Positions 44,931 to 53,245 of a stretch of 64,000 nucleotides of DNA are shown here, piece by piece (positions within the stretch are counted from its first letter, which is position 1; each line of letters starts with the position of its first letter). The notes under the pieces were generated by a model, which ran no database searches, was not told the origin of the DNA, and was given only the letters and a program-made list of their open reading frames with translations. The position numbers and the translations under genes are program-made. This DNA comes from Dyadobacter flavalbus (lineage in GTDB: Bacteria > Bacteroidota > Bacteroidia > Cytophagales > Spirosomataceae), in NCBI RefSeq assembly GCF_006149045.1, contig NZ_VBSN01000025.1:1-64000 (forward strand). Direction: 5' to 3'.

Positions 44931-46253
44931 TCAGCGGCGCAAAGCTTTGCCTAATTTGCCGGCTGCCTGCATGGTATTCATTTTTTTCATCATTTTCCGC
45001 ATCTCATCAAACTGCTTGATCAGATTATTGACTTGCAAAATGGTTGTTCCGCTTCCGTTTGCAATCCTTTTTTTGCGGCTTCCGTCAATGATATCCGGAT
45101 TTTCCCTTTCCTTTTTGGTCATCGACTGAATGATCGCTTCAATGGGCTTGAAAGATTCATTATCAATATCCAGATCTTTCATCGCATTTCCCATTCCCGG
45201 AATCATACCGATCAGGTCTTTCACGTTACCCATTTTCTTGATTTGCTGAAGCTGGCCTAAAAAGTCGTCAAAATCGAATTTGTTCTGACGCATTTTGGCG
45301 TTGATGCGCTTGGCTTCATCTTCGTCAAATGCCTGCTGTGCACGTTCAACGAGCGAGATAACGTCACCCATACCCAGAATCCTGCTGGCCATACGATCCG
45401 GATAAAAGGAATCGAGCGCCTCCATTTTTTCACCGGTACTGATGTATTTGATTGGTTTTTCGACAACCTGACGAATGGAAAGCGCAGCACCGCCGCGTGA
45501 ATCGCCATCCAGCTTGGTGAGTACGACACCGTCAAAATTCAGTCTTTCATTAAAGGTCTTGGCTGTATTTACCGCATCCTGCCCGGTCATGGAGTCCACG
45601 ACAAACAGAATTTCGGCAGGTTTTACAGTTGTTTTAATATCCTGAACTTCCTGCATCATGACCTCATCCACCGCCAGACGTCCGGCCGTATCGACGATCA
45701 CGATCTTTTTCCCGATTTTTCTTGCGTAAGCAACGGCATTCTGGGCAATACTGACGGCATTTTTGTTCTCGGGCTCGGAATAAACCTCAACGCCGATCTG
45801 TTCGCCAAGTACTTTAAGCTGGTCTATCGCAGCCGGGCGGTACACGTCGCAGGCTGTCAGCAAAACCTGTCTTCCCTGCTTTTTCAGCAAGGCAGCAAGT
45901 TTTCCTGAAAAAGTCGTTTTACCCGAACCCTGCAGACCGGCGATCAGAATTACTGCAGGATCGCCTTTGATGTTGATGCCTTCGGCCTGGCCGCCCATCA
46001 GTTCGGTCAGTTCTTCCTGAACGATCTTGACGAACATCTGTCCGGGTTCCACCGAAATCAGGATTTTGCGATCCAGTGCTTTTTCCCTGATCCGGTCCGT
46101 AATTTCCTTGGCAACCTTGAAGTTTACATCGGCATCGACAAGTGCTTTACGTACTTCCTTGGTCGTGGCGGCAACATTTATATCTGAAATCCTGTCCTTT
46201 CCTTTAAGTGTGCGAAAGGCGTTATTTAGTTTGTCCTGTAAGTTTTCAAACAT
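44931..46253 (-). CDS. ffh: Signal recognition particle protein Ffh (SRP54)
   Basis: This GTPase of the signal recognition particle binds signal sequences of nascent membrane proteins and docks with FtsY. Its 440 residues are normal. The N-domain bundle is followed by the G domain with GLQGSGKTTFSGKLAALLKK, CDVYRPAAIDQLKVLGEQIG, VIVDTAGRLAVDEVMMQEV and TKLDGDSRGGAALSI. The C-terminal M domain is methionine-rich (IGMIPGMGNAMKDL) and has the RNA-binding helix (RKKRIANGSGTTILQVNNLI). No SRP RNA gene is seen next to it. It probably shares a transcript with the small outer-membrane protein downstream. Confidence 0.97.
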   Translation of the reverse strand: MFENLQDKLNNAFRTLKGKDRISDINVAATTKEVRKALVDADVNFKVAKEITDRIREKALDRKILISVEPGQMFVKIVQEELTELMGGQAEGINIKGDPAVILIAGLQGSGKTTFSGKLAALLKKQGRQVLLTACDVYRPAAIDQLKVLGEQIGVEVYSEPENKNAVSIAQNAVAYARKIGKKIVIVDTAGRLAVDEVMMQEVQDIKTTVKPAEILFVVDSMTGQDAVNTAKTFNERLNFDGVVLTKLDGDSRGGAALSIRQVVEKPIKYISTGEKMEALDSFYPDRMASRILGMGDVISLVERAQQAFDEDEAKRINAKMRQNKFDFDDFLGQLQQIKKMGNVKDLIGMIPGMGNAMKDLDIDNESFKPIEAIIQSMTKKERENPDIIDGSRKKRIANGSGTTILQVNNLIKQFDEMRKMMKKMNTMQAAGKLGKALRR

Positions 46254-46309
46254 GGAATGATATGTATGATTCTGAACCTTAATTAAGAATAATTCACAAA
46301 GGTATAAAT

Positions 46310-46347
46310 AAAATAAGGAGTACAGGAAAGTTGTATCCCGTACTCCT
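46310..46347 (-). terminator. Probable terminator after the DUF6787-type gene
   Basis: Arms aggagtac (46316-46323) and gtactcct (46340-46347) are fully complementary, with further inner pairing (gga/tcc). On the minus strand the T-rich TTATTTTATTTATA follows. It lies about 40 nt past the stop of the gene at 46388-46732. Confidence 0.6.
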
Positions 46348-46387
46348 GCAATTATTCACTATGAAGTATGATTCTGTAAATGCCTGT

Positions 46388-46732
46388 TTACTTGCTGAAT
46401 TTGGCTTTTATCCAGCGGAACATTTTCTTTTCCTTTTCCCAGAAGAAAGAAAACTGGCCCAGTAAAAATCCGTATAACAACAAAAGGCTTTGATATGTAG
46501 GAAAAATAAACAGAATGTACGTAATGGTTTTCAGCCACATCGGGGTTGTTTCGTCATAACCCAGCAGGTAAAAAAGACCTTTTCTGAGCCAAACAACGGA
46601 AGAGCCTGACAAACTGAAGACTGCCAATACCAGCAGAACTTGCCTGGTTGTTTCCAATCCCCATTTTTCCTGCATTTTACCCAACCAGGGCTGCGCATTT
46701 TTTTCTCCGCTTTGCATATAATTAACCGGCAA
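46388..46732 (-). CDS. Small membrane protein, DUF6787 type
   Basis: A 114-residue inner-membrane protein. After a soluble start (QPWLGKMQEKWGLETTRQVL) come two or three hydrophobic segments: VLLVLAVFSLSGSSVVWL, ITYILFIFPTYQSLLLLYG and LLGQFSFFW. The last is followed by a basic tail (EKEKKMFRWIKAKFSK). The pattern matches a Bacteroidota family annotated as DUF6787, whose role is not known. An ATG 15 nt downstream of the first could be the true start. It stands alone between the copper-type operon and ffh, with a terminator after it. Confidence 0.75.
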   Translation of the reverse strand: MPVNYMQSGEKNAQPWLGKMQEKWGLETTRQVLLVLAVFSLSGSSVVWLRKGLFYLLGYDETTPMWLKTITYILFIFPTYQSLLLLYGFLLGQFSFFWEKEKKMFRWIKAKFSK

Positions 46733-46825
46733 CTTTTAAATTTTTACAAAGAAACAATGCATCCTTCAATTTTCCTTGATTTTAATGAACGTTTAATCAC
46801 TGCAGAAAATGAAAAGCATTAAATC

Positions 46826-47737
46826 CTAAAACAGCCATCCGGCCTGGATCAGGCCCCTGGAATGAGCTTTCACAAAACCGGCGGAAAGATCCTGCGCTAC
46901 TGGCTTTTGAGCGCTGATTCCGAGCGTCCACCGGTTTGCAAAAAGGGTAACTCCAATGGTGCCGTTCAGCATGGTACCGCCTGTTTCCAGTACTTTTTTG
47001 CCGTCTCTGGTTCCTAGTTCCGATTTTTCACCATAAAGCCCAACGTTCGGCGTCACACTGATTTTCCCAAGTTCAAAAGACCGGTAAAGATCAACGGTTC
47101 CGTAAAGCTGATTTCCAAAGCGGTAATCTTCCGAATTGGCCGTGTTGAATTTTCTGGAAACATTCATAGAAAGTCCCCATTGCCCCTTGTTGACCGTATA
47201 AAATGCATTAAGGATAAAGTCAGTGCTTCCCGTTCCCGACTGGAAATTGGCATTGGCCACTTCGGTCAGCAGGTTTTCATCATAACGGAATTTTCCGGTA
47301 GGAAGCTTTATGCCGCCGCCGATCAAAAGCGTATGCGTAAAATCAGAAGCAGTTTCTGTATCCATGAACGTGTTGATGACATTATAATTCATCAATATGG
47401 TAGCATCGCTTATTCCGTTCTGCTTTTTGGTTTCGGAAGTTGTCACTTGCCGGGCAAAGCGATACGGCAGAAACGCCATCACCTGAACACGCTTCACAGG
47501 AAAAAAGCGCGCGTAAATTTCCGTTACGTTAAATGTTTCCTGCGTCCTTAACACATGGCTTTCCGGATGCGTAGTAAAGTTCAGCTGCGAGTACCGTATG
47601 CCAAGCAGCGATTTGTTGGACTGTGGCATAAGCCCGAAATACGAACCACTGTTTGAGCAGCCGCATGCATCGCAGGCAAACGACGAACGGGAAATAAGCA
47701 ACAGGAAAAATAAAGGAAGAATATATTTGAATTTCAT
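46826..47737 (-). CDS. Outer-membrane barrel with N-terminal CDACGC motif, last gene of the copper-type operon
   Basis: A 303-residue exported protein. The signal peptide MKFKYILPLFFLLLISRSSF ends so that the mature protein starts ACDACGCSNSGSYFG, with Cys22, Cys25 and Cys27 clustered at the very N-terminus. The rest is a run of amphipathic beta strands (SLLGIRYSQLNF, VQVMAFLPYRFA, HTLLIGGGIKLPTGKF, WTLGISAQKPVA), ending LIQAGWLF, the aromatic end of an outer-membrane barrel. The cysteine cluster could bind a soft metal such as copper. It lies 11 nt after the MbnH-like gene and is surely cotranscribed with it. The metal role and transport are inferred from the motif and neighbours. Confidence 0.82.
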   Translation of the reverse strand: MKFKYILPLFFLLLISRSSFACDACGCSNSGSYFGLMPQSNKSLLGIRYSQLNFTTHPESHVLRTQETFNVTEIYARFFPVKRVQVMAFLPYRFARQVTTSETKKQNGISDATILMNYNVINTFMDTETASDFTHTLLIGGGIKLPTGKFRYDENLLTEVANANFQSGTGSTDFILNAFYTVNKGQWGLSMNVSRKFNTANSEDYRFGNQLYGTVDLYRSFELGKISVTPNVGLYGEKSELGTRDGKKVLETGGTMLNGTIGVTLFANRWTLGISAQKPVAQDLSAGFVKAHSRGLIQAGWLF

Positions 47738-47748
47738 TTCAGCTCAGA

Positions 47749-48891
47749 TTAGAATGAAGTGCCGATTCCTGGATCAGAAAAGCGCTTGTCTGCAATAAAC
47801 TGCTTGTCATCCAGGGTTTTCAGGAATGCAATAATGGATTTCTTTTGCTGGGCCGTAAGCGGTATTCCGCGTTTCTGGCCTGCAATGTTCAGCAACGGGT
47901 CCAATGAAGGAGAAACGTAAATGCTGTCAACACTGCTGCTGTTCTGGTCGTTGGCATAATGGTCAAGAACTTCCTGCAGTGTGTTAAAGCGTCCGTCGTG
48001 CATGTACGGAGCCGTAAGTCCGACATTTCTCAGGCTCGGAACCTTGAATTTAAGCCTGTCCGCTTCATTCAGCGTAATGGCGTAACGTCCCTGATCGTTG
48101 ATCTTGTTCGGGATTAATCCGTTGTTGCGGAAACTGTCATCCGTGAAAAGTACTCCGTTATGGCAGGAGGCGCATTTTTGCTGGAAAAGCGTTAATCCTT
48201 CTTTTTCCTGCGTCGTCAATGCCGCTGCATCGCCTCTCAGATGATAATCGTAACGTGAATTGGAGGAAACCATCGTCATCATAAACTGGGACAAAGCTTT
48301 TACAAGCCGTTCTGACGTAATTTCTTCCGTACCAAACGCAGCTTTGAACATTTTTGGATAATTAACCTGCTTGGCAGCTCCGGCAACAGGCGTTTTTTTC
48401 AGTTTTTCGATGACATTCCCCATTTTTTCGCCCATTTCCACTTGGTTTTCCATCGGAACAGGCGGAACAAGGTCCATGTCATGAACCCCGCCGTCCCAGA
48501 AAAAGGAAGTATTCCACGCCAGGTTCTGGATTGCCGGCGTATTGCGGGTGCCCAGCAGATCATCAACGCCGTGGCTGAGATCGTGGCCATGATGCGTAAA
48601 TGCAGCCTGCTGCTGATGGCAGGTACCGCAGCCGATTTTATCCGTACGCGACAAAATGCCGTCATAAAACAGGAATCTTCCTAACTCAATGCCATCTTCG
48701 GTCAGCGGATTTTTGGACAGATCATAAACCGGGTCAGGAAAATGGTCAGGCTTTTTCCATTCGGACAGAGCGGGCTCATTTGTTACAGGTCCCGGCTCCG
48801 GTTCCGGATTGTCAGTGCCTTTTTCACAGGAACTTAACAATCCGGAAAGGAACAGAAACGTACCGCAAAGCATGAATATTTTTTTGCTCAT
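47749..48891 (-). CDS. MbnH-like di-heme cytochrome c peroxidase-family enzyme, lipoprotein
   Basis: A 380-residue di-heme protein of the bacterial cytochrome c peroxidase/MauG family. The lipobox Cys22 (FLSGLLSSC) anchors it. Two haem c sites are visible, CGTCH (residues 88-92) and CASCH (240-244). Conserved family segments are RNTPAIQNLAWNTSFFWDGG and LRNVGLTAPYMHDGRFNTL. Its gene lies directly after an MbnP-like gene (22 nt apart). In methanotrophs MbnH oxidises a tryptophan of MbnP to kynurenine, creating a Cu(I) site, so I infer the same modifying role here. A plain hydrogen peroxide reductase is the alternative, since the family folds are alike. Two covalent haems mean that Ccm-type maturation is needed. 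Confidence 0.85.
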   Translation of the reverse strand: MSKKIFMLCGTFLFLSGLLSSCEKGTDNPEPEPGPVTNEPALSEWKKPDHFPDPVYDLSKNPLTEDGIELGRFLFYDGILSRTDKIGCGTCHQQQAAFTHHGHDLSHGVDDLLGTRNTPAIQNLAWNTSFFWDGGVHDMDLVPPVPMENQVEMGEKMGNVIEKLKKTPVAGAAKQVNYPKMFKAAFGTEEITSERLVKALSQFMMTMVSSNSRYDYHLRGDAAALTTQEKEGLTLFQQKCASCHNGVLFTDDSFRNNGLIPNKINDQGRYAITLNEADRLKFKVPSLRNVGLTAPYMHDGRFNTLQEVLDHYANDQNSSSVDSIYVSPSLDPLLNIAGQKRGIPLTAQQKKSIIAFLKTLDDKQFIADKRFSDPGIGTSF

Positions 48892-48913
48892 TGTTTACAG
48901 GCAGTTACCGGAT

Positions 48914-49735
48914 TTAATCGGCATGAATATGATCCAGACTAAACATATTGACATAATTGTCAGCAATGTTGGCAGAGAAATTTTCATACATAACACTGAA
49001 GTTCTTGGCAATACTGACTTGTGTGGAACCGCTGAAAACTTTGAGAACATCTGCGAGCAAATGTACTTCCGGGCTCAGTTCTGTTGTGACAATGGCTTTT
49101 TTACCGCCAAAATCCACTTTTGCGATGCGGGTATTGTTCAGCGTTTTTTCAGTGCGGCCGCCAAATCCGCCGATGTGATAGTAAAATTTGCCGTTTGATG
49201 AACCGGCTACCGGAGAATTGCCTTCCATCAGCAGGAAAATGTAGCCCGGATTCCAGTTCCAGTACATGCCTTCTTCATTGGTCGGGCCGGTTCCCGTATC
49301 CAGAATACCTTTTCGCTGTGAAGGGTCAGAAACGCTTCTGGTACTGTCGATGCCAATCATGAATTCCACACCCGTATATTCACCCGAAGGCACATTATTG
49401 ATCCTGATTTGCTGTGATTCTGCGACTGATTCCCGGATCAGAAAATAGCTGGAATCCTGCGGAACAGTAAAAGTGGTTCCGTCCGCATTCTTGAGTTTAA
49501 TGTTAGAAATGTAGTAATTCAGCCTGGAAACTGTAAAATTTTCTCCGGCTGCATTCTGATACGTATCTGTATTCAGTTTCAGGTCTCTGTCGCCGGCCAC
49601 ATTGTCGAACTCAAAGCGGATACTGCCTTTTGTTGCAGGGTCGGTAACCGGATCGTCGTTATTGCAGGAAACCAGGAAGAGGGAAAAGAGTGCTGTCGTA
49701 AGTGACAGAAAGATATATGAAAATTTACGCTTCAT
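48914..49735 (-). CDS. MbnP-family lipoprotein, likely copper-binding
   Basis: The ATG at 49733-49735 gives a 273-residue lipoprotein with Cys24 (SLFLVSC) as lipobox. An ATG 57 nt upstream adds a non-signal extension. Landmarks of the MbnP family are GSIRFEFDNVAGDRDLKL near residue 38, LNYYISNIKLKNADG near 72, and GVEFMIGID near 122. The motif MYWNWNPGYIFLLMEG (157-172) has two close Trp residues, and FYYHIGGFGG with His187 comes after. The C-terminus ends SLDHIHAD. MbnP proteins bind copper after a Trp is converted to kynurenine by MbnH, and these Trp and His residues are the obvious candidates. It is followed at 22 nt by the MbnH-like gene. Binding is inferred. Confidence 0.85.
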   Translation of the reverse strand: MKRKFSYIFLSLTTALFSLFLVSCNNDDPVTDPATKGSIRFEFDNVAGDRDLKLNTDTYQNAAGENFTVSRLNYYISNIKLKNADGTTFTVPQDSSYFLIRESVAESQQIRINNVPSGEYTGVEFMIGIDSTRSVSDPSQRKGILDTGTGPTNEEGMYWNWNPGYIFLLMEGNSPVAGSSNGKFYYHIGGFGGRTEKTLNNTRIAKVDFGGKKAIVTTELSPEVHLLADVLKVFSGSTQVSIAKNFSVMYENFSANIADNYVNMFSLDHIHAD

Positions 49736-49849
49736 TTTGATAAAAGTTAAAATAGCAGCATACCCGGCTTTTTTTAAAGTCAGATAAGCCAATAAATTGG
49801 TTAAGTTCTGTTTTGCCGGTTTGGTAAAACAAAAATTGATTTTAACTGC

Positions 49850-50245
49850 TTAACTGAGCGGCGGATGAAAAATATCATCAACGGCTACGCGGGGCGTAAA
49901 AGGAGAAGTATAAGTAAAAAGCGGAACCGAAGTCATTTCATTAGAAACAGTCGGCTGTGCAAAACGGAAACAAATCCGCTGATCCATCACATGATCGAGC
50001 AGGCGCGCCATATAATTTTTTTCAGCCTGCCGTTTTTCCTGTTCTTCCAGCGAAGCAATGCGTTTTGCAAGATAACATTTGCCGTCACAGTGCATTTGCG
50101 GCCGTGTTCTGTTTTCGCAAAGATTGGCCACAATGTATTCCCGGCGAATTTCAAAATCCAGATACAATAGCGGGATCACCCATACTTTCACAAGCATAAG
50201 GCTCAGCAGGCTGAGAGATATCCATTGTTTCGCGGATTTGTTCAC
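49850..50245 (-). CDS. Small anchored protein with Cys-rich GKCYL motif, first gene of the copper-type operon
   Basis: I choose the GTG at 50243-50245, which gives 131 residues beginning with a short basic stretch and a membrane anchor (WISLSLLSLMLVKVWVIPLL). An ATG at 50311 would place 22 polar residues before it. After the anchor comes the conserved core DFEIRREYIVANLCENRTRP, then QMHCDGKCYLAKRI, with Cys43, Cys53 and Cys57. Proteins with this C...C-x-GKC-L pattern are common small hypotheticals near metal-handling genes in Bacteroidota. The spaced cysteines plus His suggest copper binding or sensing. It opens the operon with the MbnP and MbnH-like genes (gap 114 nt to the chosen MbnP start). 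Function is inferred. Confidence 0.7.
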   Translation of the reverse strand: MNKSAKQWISLSLLSLMLVKVWVIPLLYLDFEIRREYIVANLCENRTRPQMHCDGKCYLAKRIASLEEQEKRQAEKNYMARLLDHVMDQRICFRFAQPTVSNEMTSVPLFTYTSPFTPRVAVDDIFHPPLS

Positions 50246-50493
50246 AGTAACAGTAACGTTCGGACAGGAGATATTATGATGCTCCGGAATGTAAATGTAG
50301 TCAGCAAGCAACAGAATGGTTTTAAGGCAGCAAAATTTTATAAATATTTATACGCTCCGGCCGTCGGGAAAATCCTGTTTAATGTTTCTGAAGCAGTTGT
50401 CTGTACTGAATCAAAAGACATTTCTGTCACCGGACCGGGCTTTCGGACACATGACATTTTATAGTTTTTAGAATTAGTGTAATGTAGAAAAGG
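50246..50493. other. Divergent intergenic region between copper-type operon and exbB
   Basis: The stretch carries the 5' regions of both transcripts. On the minus strand TACATTTA (near 50294-50301) is one base from the -7 consensus and could serve the copper-type operon, but I see no matching -33. No gene or hairpin that I can support lies here. Confidence 0.35.
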
Positions 50494-50529
50494 TTTGATC
50501 ATGCCTAAAGAGTAATTTTCCTATATTTG
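50494..50529 (+). promoter_or_regulatory. Candidate promoter of exbB-exbD
   Basis: TTTG (50494-50497) precedes TATATTTG (50522-50529), which matches TAnnTTTG exactly, with a 24-nt spacer, slightly long for this phylum. It lies about 105 nt before the exbB ATG, so it predicts a leader of about 100 nt. Confidence 0.5.
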
Positions 50530-50633
50530 CCTAATAAACAATAAGGGTATGCTTACTCCGTTTATTTTCAAAGTTGTTTTAAAAAGAAATAACCGCTGAT
50601 TCATTAGCTAAACCATTCACTTTTACATTTAAT

Positions 50634-51314
50634 ATGATGCTTCTGCAAGCACTTACTGACTCTACTTTGGCTGCACCTGTTGCTGACCAGGGCCTTTCTG
50701 TTATAGATCTTCTCGCAAAGGGAGGCTGGGTAATGTTACCGCTCGGACTGTTATTTCTGGCAACTCTTTTTCTGATTATCGAGCGTTTTCTGGGAATCGG
50801 TTCCAACGGAAAGGTAGAACATCAATTTGTTGACAATGTAAAAGATTTTATCCAGCAGGGAAATCTGAAGTCTGCCGAATCTTTATGCCGTAACCAGCGC
50901 AATGCTACGGGCCGGATTCTGGAACGTGCCATCGGCCGGATCGGATACCCGATCAAAGATATCGAGACTACAATTGAGAACGCAAGCCAGATTGAAATCC
51001 AGCGTATGGAAGGAAACCTGCCGTATCTTGGTGTTATTGCAGGTATTGCGCCCATGCTTGGTTTCGTAGGTACCATTTCCGGTATTATCCGTATTTTCTA
51101 TGATATTTCGATTTCCAATGACTTCAATATCAGTACCATTGCCGGCGGTATGTACGAAAAGATGATTACTTCCGGTTCCGGTCTGATCATTGGTCTGATT
51201 GCTTATGCAGGCTATCACTTGCTGAACATGAAAATCGACCGTTTTGCGCTGAGACTTCAAATGGCTGCCTCTGATTTTCTGGACGTACTGCAGAAGCCGG
51301 TGGCTGCAAAGTAA
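50634..51314 (+). CDS. exbB: MotA/TolQ/ExbB proton channel family protein
   Basis: A 226-residue inner-membrane subunit of the TonB (or Tol) energising complex. Three membrane segments are visible: GGWVMLPLGLLFLATLFLII near residues 30-50, GVIAGIAPMLGFVGTISGII near 130, and MITSGSGLIIGLIAYAGYHL near 175. The third contains the conserved small-residue and Thr/Ser proton path. ExbB pentamers surround an ExbD dimer and use proton flow to drive TonB. It may energise the thiamine-type receptor and others. ExbD follows after 116 nt. TolQ is the other possible label, as no tonB or tolA gene is next to it. Confidence 0.9.
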   Translation: MMLLQALTDSTLAAPVADQGLSVIDLLAKGGWVMLPLGLLFLATLFLIIERFLGIGSNGKVEHQFVDNVKDFIQQGNLKSAESLCRNQRNATGRILERAIGRIGYPIKDIETTIENASQIEIQRMEGNLPYLGVIAGIAPMLGFVGTISGIIRIFYDISISNDFNISTIAGGMYEKMITSGSGLIIGLIAYAGYHLLNMKIDRFALRLQMAASDFLDVLQKPVAAK

Positions 51315-51430
51315 TTAATATCAGTTGTGCCGGGTGAAACTCAGATCCGGAGCATTGGCGGGATCCTGACTTTATCGTTACCCGTTTTTCTGCACGGCAC
51401 GACTACTTACCCAAATTCATTCTTTATCCT

Positions 51431-51823
51431 ATGAAAATACGTCGGAAGAGCCGGTTTGCGCCTGAAGTGTTTACGCACTCACTCAACGATATCATGTTTT
51501 TCCTGCTGCTGTTCTTTCTGATTATCTCCACGATGTCCAATCCGAACGTAATCAAGCTGATGCTGCCAAAAGCCTCCGCCACGCAGCAGATGTACAAAAA
51601 GCAGATTACACTGTCAGTGGACGAAAATAAAGGTTATTTTATTGACAAGGAACCCATTCCATTCGACCGCCTTGAAGCGGAACTTCAGAATATATTTGCC
51701 AATGTGGAAGAACGTACGGTTGTGCTGCGAGTGGATAAAAACCTCGCTGTTCAGGACCTTGTGGATGTGCTTGAGCTTGGCGCCAAAAACGATATTAAAA
51801 TGGTAATGGCAACGGCCAAGTAA
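51431..51823 (+). CDS. exbD: ExbD/TolR-family biopolymer transport protein
   Basis: A 130-residue inner-membrane protein with one N-terminal membrane segment (DIMFFLLLFFLIISTMSNPN) preceded by a basic cytoplasmic stretch. The proton-carrying Asp of the family is the one in LNDIMFFLL. The C-terminal periplasmic domain has ITLSVDENKGYFIDKEPIPF, VEERTVVLRVDKNLAVQDLV and LGAKNDIKMVMATAK, typical of ExbD. It follows exbB and ends before a strong terminator. With no third or fourth gene, the TonB partner must lie elsewhere. Confidence 0.93.
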   Translation: MKIRRKSRFAPEVFTHSLNDIMFFLLLFFLIISTMSNPNVIKLMLPKASATQQMYKKQITLSVDENKGYFIDKEPIPFDRLEAELQNIFANVEERTVVLRVDKNLAVQDLVDVLELGAKNDIKMVMATAK

Positions 51824-51863
51824 TTGGTTTTGGTGAGAAGTTGTTAGTGAGAAGTAAAATGTG

Positions 51864-51901
51864 AAAAGCGCCCTGAAATCTGGAAATTTCAGGGCGCTTT
51901 T
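51864..51901 (+). terminator. Intrinsic terminator after exbD
   Basis: Perfect arms aaaagcgccctgaaat (51864-51879) and atttcagggcgctttt (51886-51901) enclose a 6-nt loop, with the T run inside the distal arm. It lies about 40 nt past the exbD stop. Confidence 0.8.
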
Positions 51902-51998
51902 CTTATATCAGGTTGTTGCCTGAAATTGGTTGTAACAATCCGTTTTTATTCTTTAGAGGCTAAAAGCTAACCGCCAATAGCCAATAGCTGAAAGCTCT

Positions 51999-53024
51999 TC
52001 ATCTTTGCGCGCTCTGATATATTTTCTCCACAATTGCCTGTAAAATCGCGCCTTGTTCTGCATTACATATATTACTTGCTTTTCCTTTACACGCATCCAG
52101 AAAAGCAGTTGTATTGGCAAGCTGGATATCGGTTTCCTGCAAATGCGGAAATTCAATATTCGCAAGTTCACCTGCTATTTCAGTATACATCGAAAACGGG
52201 TTCAGAACTGCTCCGGCCAAAGTGCCGAATACCTGCAGATTTACGTTTTTTTCAGATTTTGTATTTAATGCAAAGGTCGTAGAAAGCATGATGCTGACAT
52301 TATCCGGAAAAGACAAATGCGCAAAACAAGCGTCTTCTACTTCAAAACTTTCGGCATTCCAGTTTCCCATCAGGCCTTTTCCGCCGGCCTTTCCGATGAA
52401 ATCATACGTATTGGCTGTAATTCTGTCCGGCATCCTGTAATCCAGAAGACCCAGCGCAAGATCCAGAATGTGAACGCCGAGATCCATTAACGCGCCTCCG
52501 CCCTGAATTTCTTTATTCGTAAAATTTCCCCATCCCGGAATTCCCCTTCGACGTACAAAATCCGCTTTGATATGATAAATTTCACCGAGCTGTCCGCTTT
52601 CCAGGCATTTTTTCAGCAGTGTATATTCCTGCGTCTGACGAAGTTGTAAGTTGTAGGCCAGTACTTTCCCTTTCATTTTTGCAAAATCTGCCATTTCTCT
52701 GGCTTGTGCGGCCGTAATGGCCGGCGGCTTTTCGCATAACACATGACAGCCGTTTTCCAGCGCCTGCATCGTAAAAGGATAATGTAAATGGTTGGCCGTG
52801 CAATTGATGATCAGATCCGGCTTATTCTGGCTGCCAAACATTTCCTCCGCATGATCATAAGCAAAAGGAATTTGATGTTTGTCGGCAAGAGCCTTCGCTT
52901 TTTGCAGATCACGGCTGCATACGGCGGTAACTTCCACTTGATCGGAAAGGTTTTTCAATGCCGGAATATGGTTCTGATCCGCAATATGGCCGCCGCCAAT
53001 AATGGCTGCTTTAAGAATTGACAT
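51999..53024 (-). CDS. Gfo/Idh/MocA-family oxidoreductase
   Basis: A 341-residue NAD(P)-dependent sugar or inositol dehydrogenase-like protein. The ATG at 53022-53024 puts the Rossmann loop at the start (MSILKAAIIGGGHIADQNHI). An upstream start adds 27 residues without fit. The EKPPAITAAQAREM motif near residue 94 has the conserved lysine of the family, and GGALMDLGVHILDLALGLL near 170 the catalytic His/Asp region. The substrate is unknown. It stands alone, with no sugar genes adjacent. Confidence 0.9.
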   Translation of the reverse strand: MSILKAAIIGGGHIADQNHIPALKNLSDQVEVTAVCSRDLQKAKALADKHQIPFAYDHAEEMFGSQNKPDLIINCTANHLHYPFTMQALENGCHVLCEKPPAITAAQAREMADFAKMKGKVLAYNLQLRQTQEYTLLKKCLESGQLGEIYHIKADFVRRRGIPGWGNFTNKEIQGGGALMDLGVHILDLALGLLDYRMPDRITANTYDFIGKAGGKGLMGNWNAESFEVEDACFAHLSFPDNVSIMLSTTFALNTKSEKNVNLQVFGTLAGAVLNPFSMYTEIAGELANIEFPHLQETDIQLANTTAFLDACKGKASNICNAEQGAILQAIVEKIYQSAQR

Positions 53025-53181
53025 GCAGTTTGGTTCAGGATTGGTTGTACTTGCAAAGCTATCAAAACATTCTGCTTTCCAGGTCCAAATGCAGAAATGA
53101 TACAAGCAACCGCTTTTGATTTTCTGTTATTACGGAAAAAAGCTTTTTCGGCCTTTCTTGTCAAATGCATAGAACCGTTTA

Positions 53182-53220
53182 TTAAAAACAAAGGCAGCAG
53201 GGAAATTTCCCTGCTGCCTT
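53182..53220 (-). terminator. Intrinsic terminator of pyk
   Basis: The segment 53191-53220 is a perfect 30-bp palindrome (arms aaggcagcagggaaa and its complement). On the minus strand TTTGTTTTTAAT follows. It lies 25 nt after the pyk stop. Confidence 0.8.
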
Positions 53221-53245
53221 CAATAACTATATTATGCTGACTTGC

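Noticed and set aside
44886..46387. SRP RNA gene near ffh
   Set aside because: I saw no conserved SRP RNA tip or Alu-like fold in the spaces beside ffh.
47749..48891. Ordinary cytochrome c peroxidase as the sole reading of the di-heme gene
   Set aside because: The direct pairing with an MbnP-like gene favours the MbnH reading, though I keep peroxidase as an alternative.
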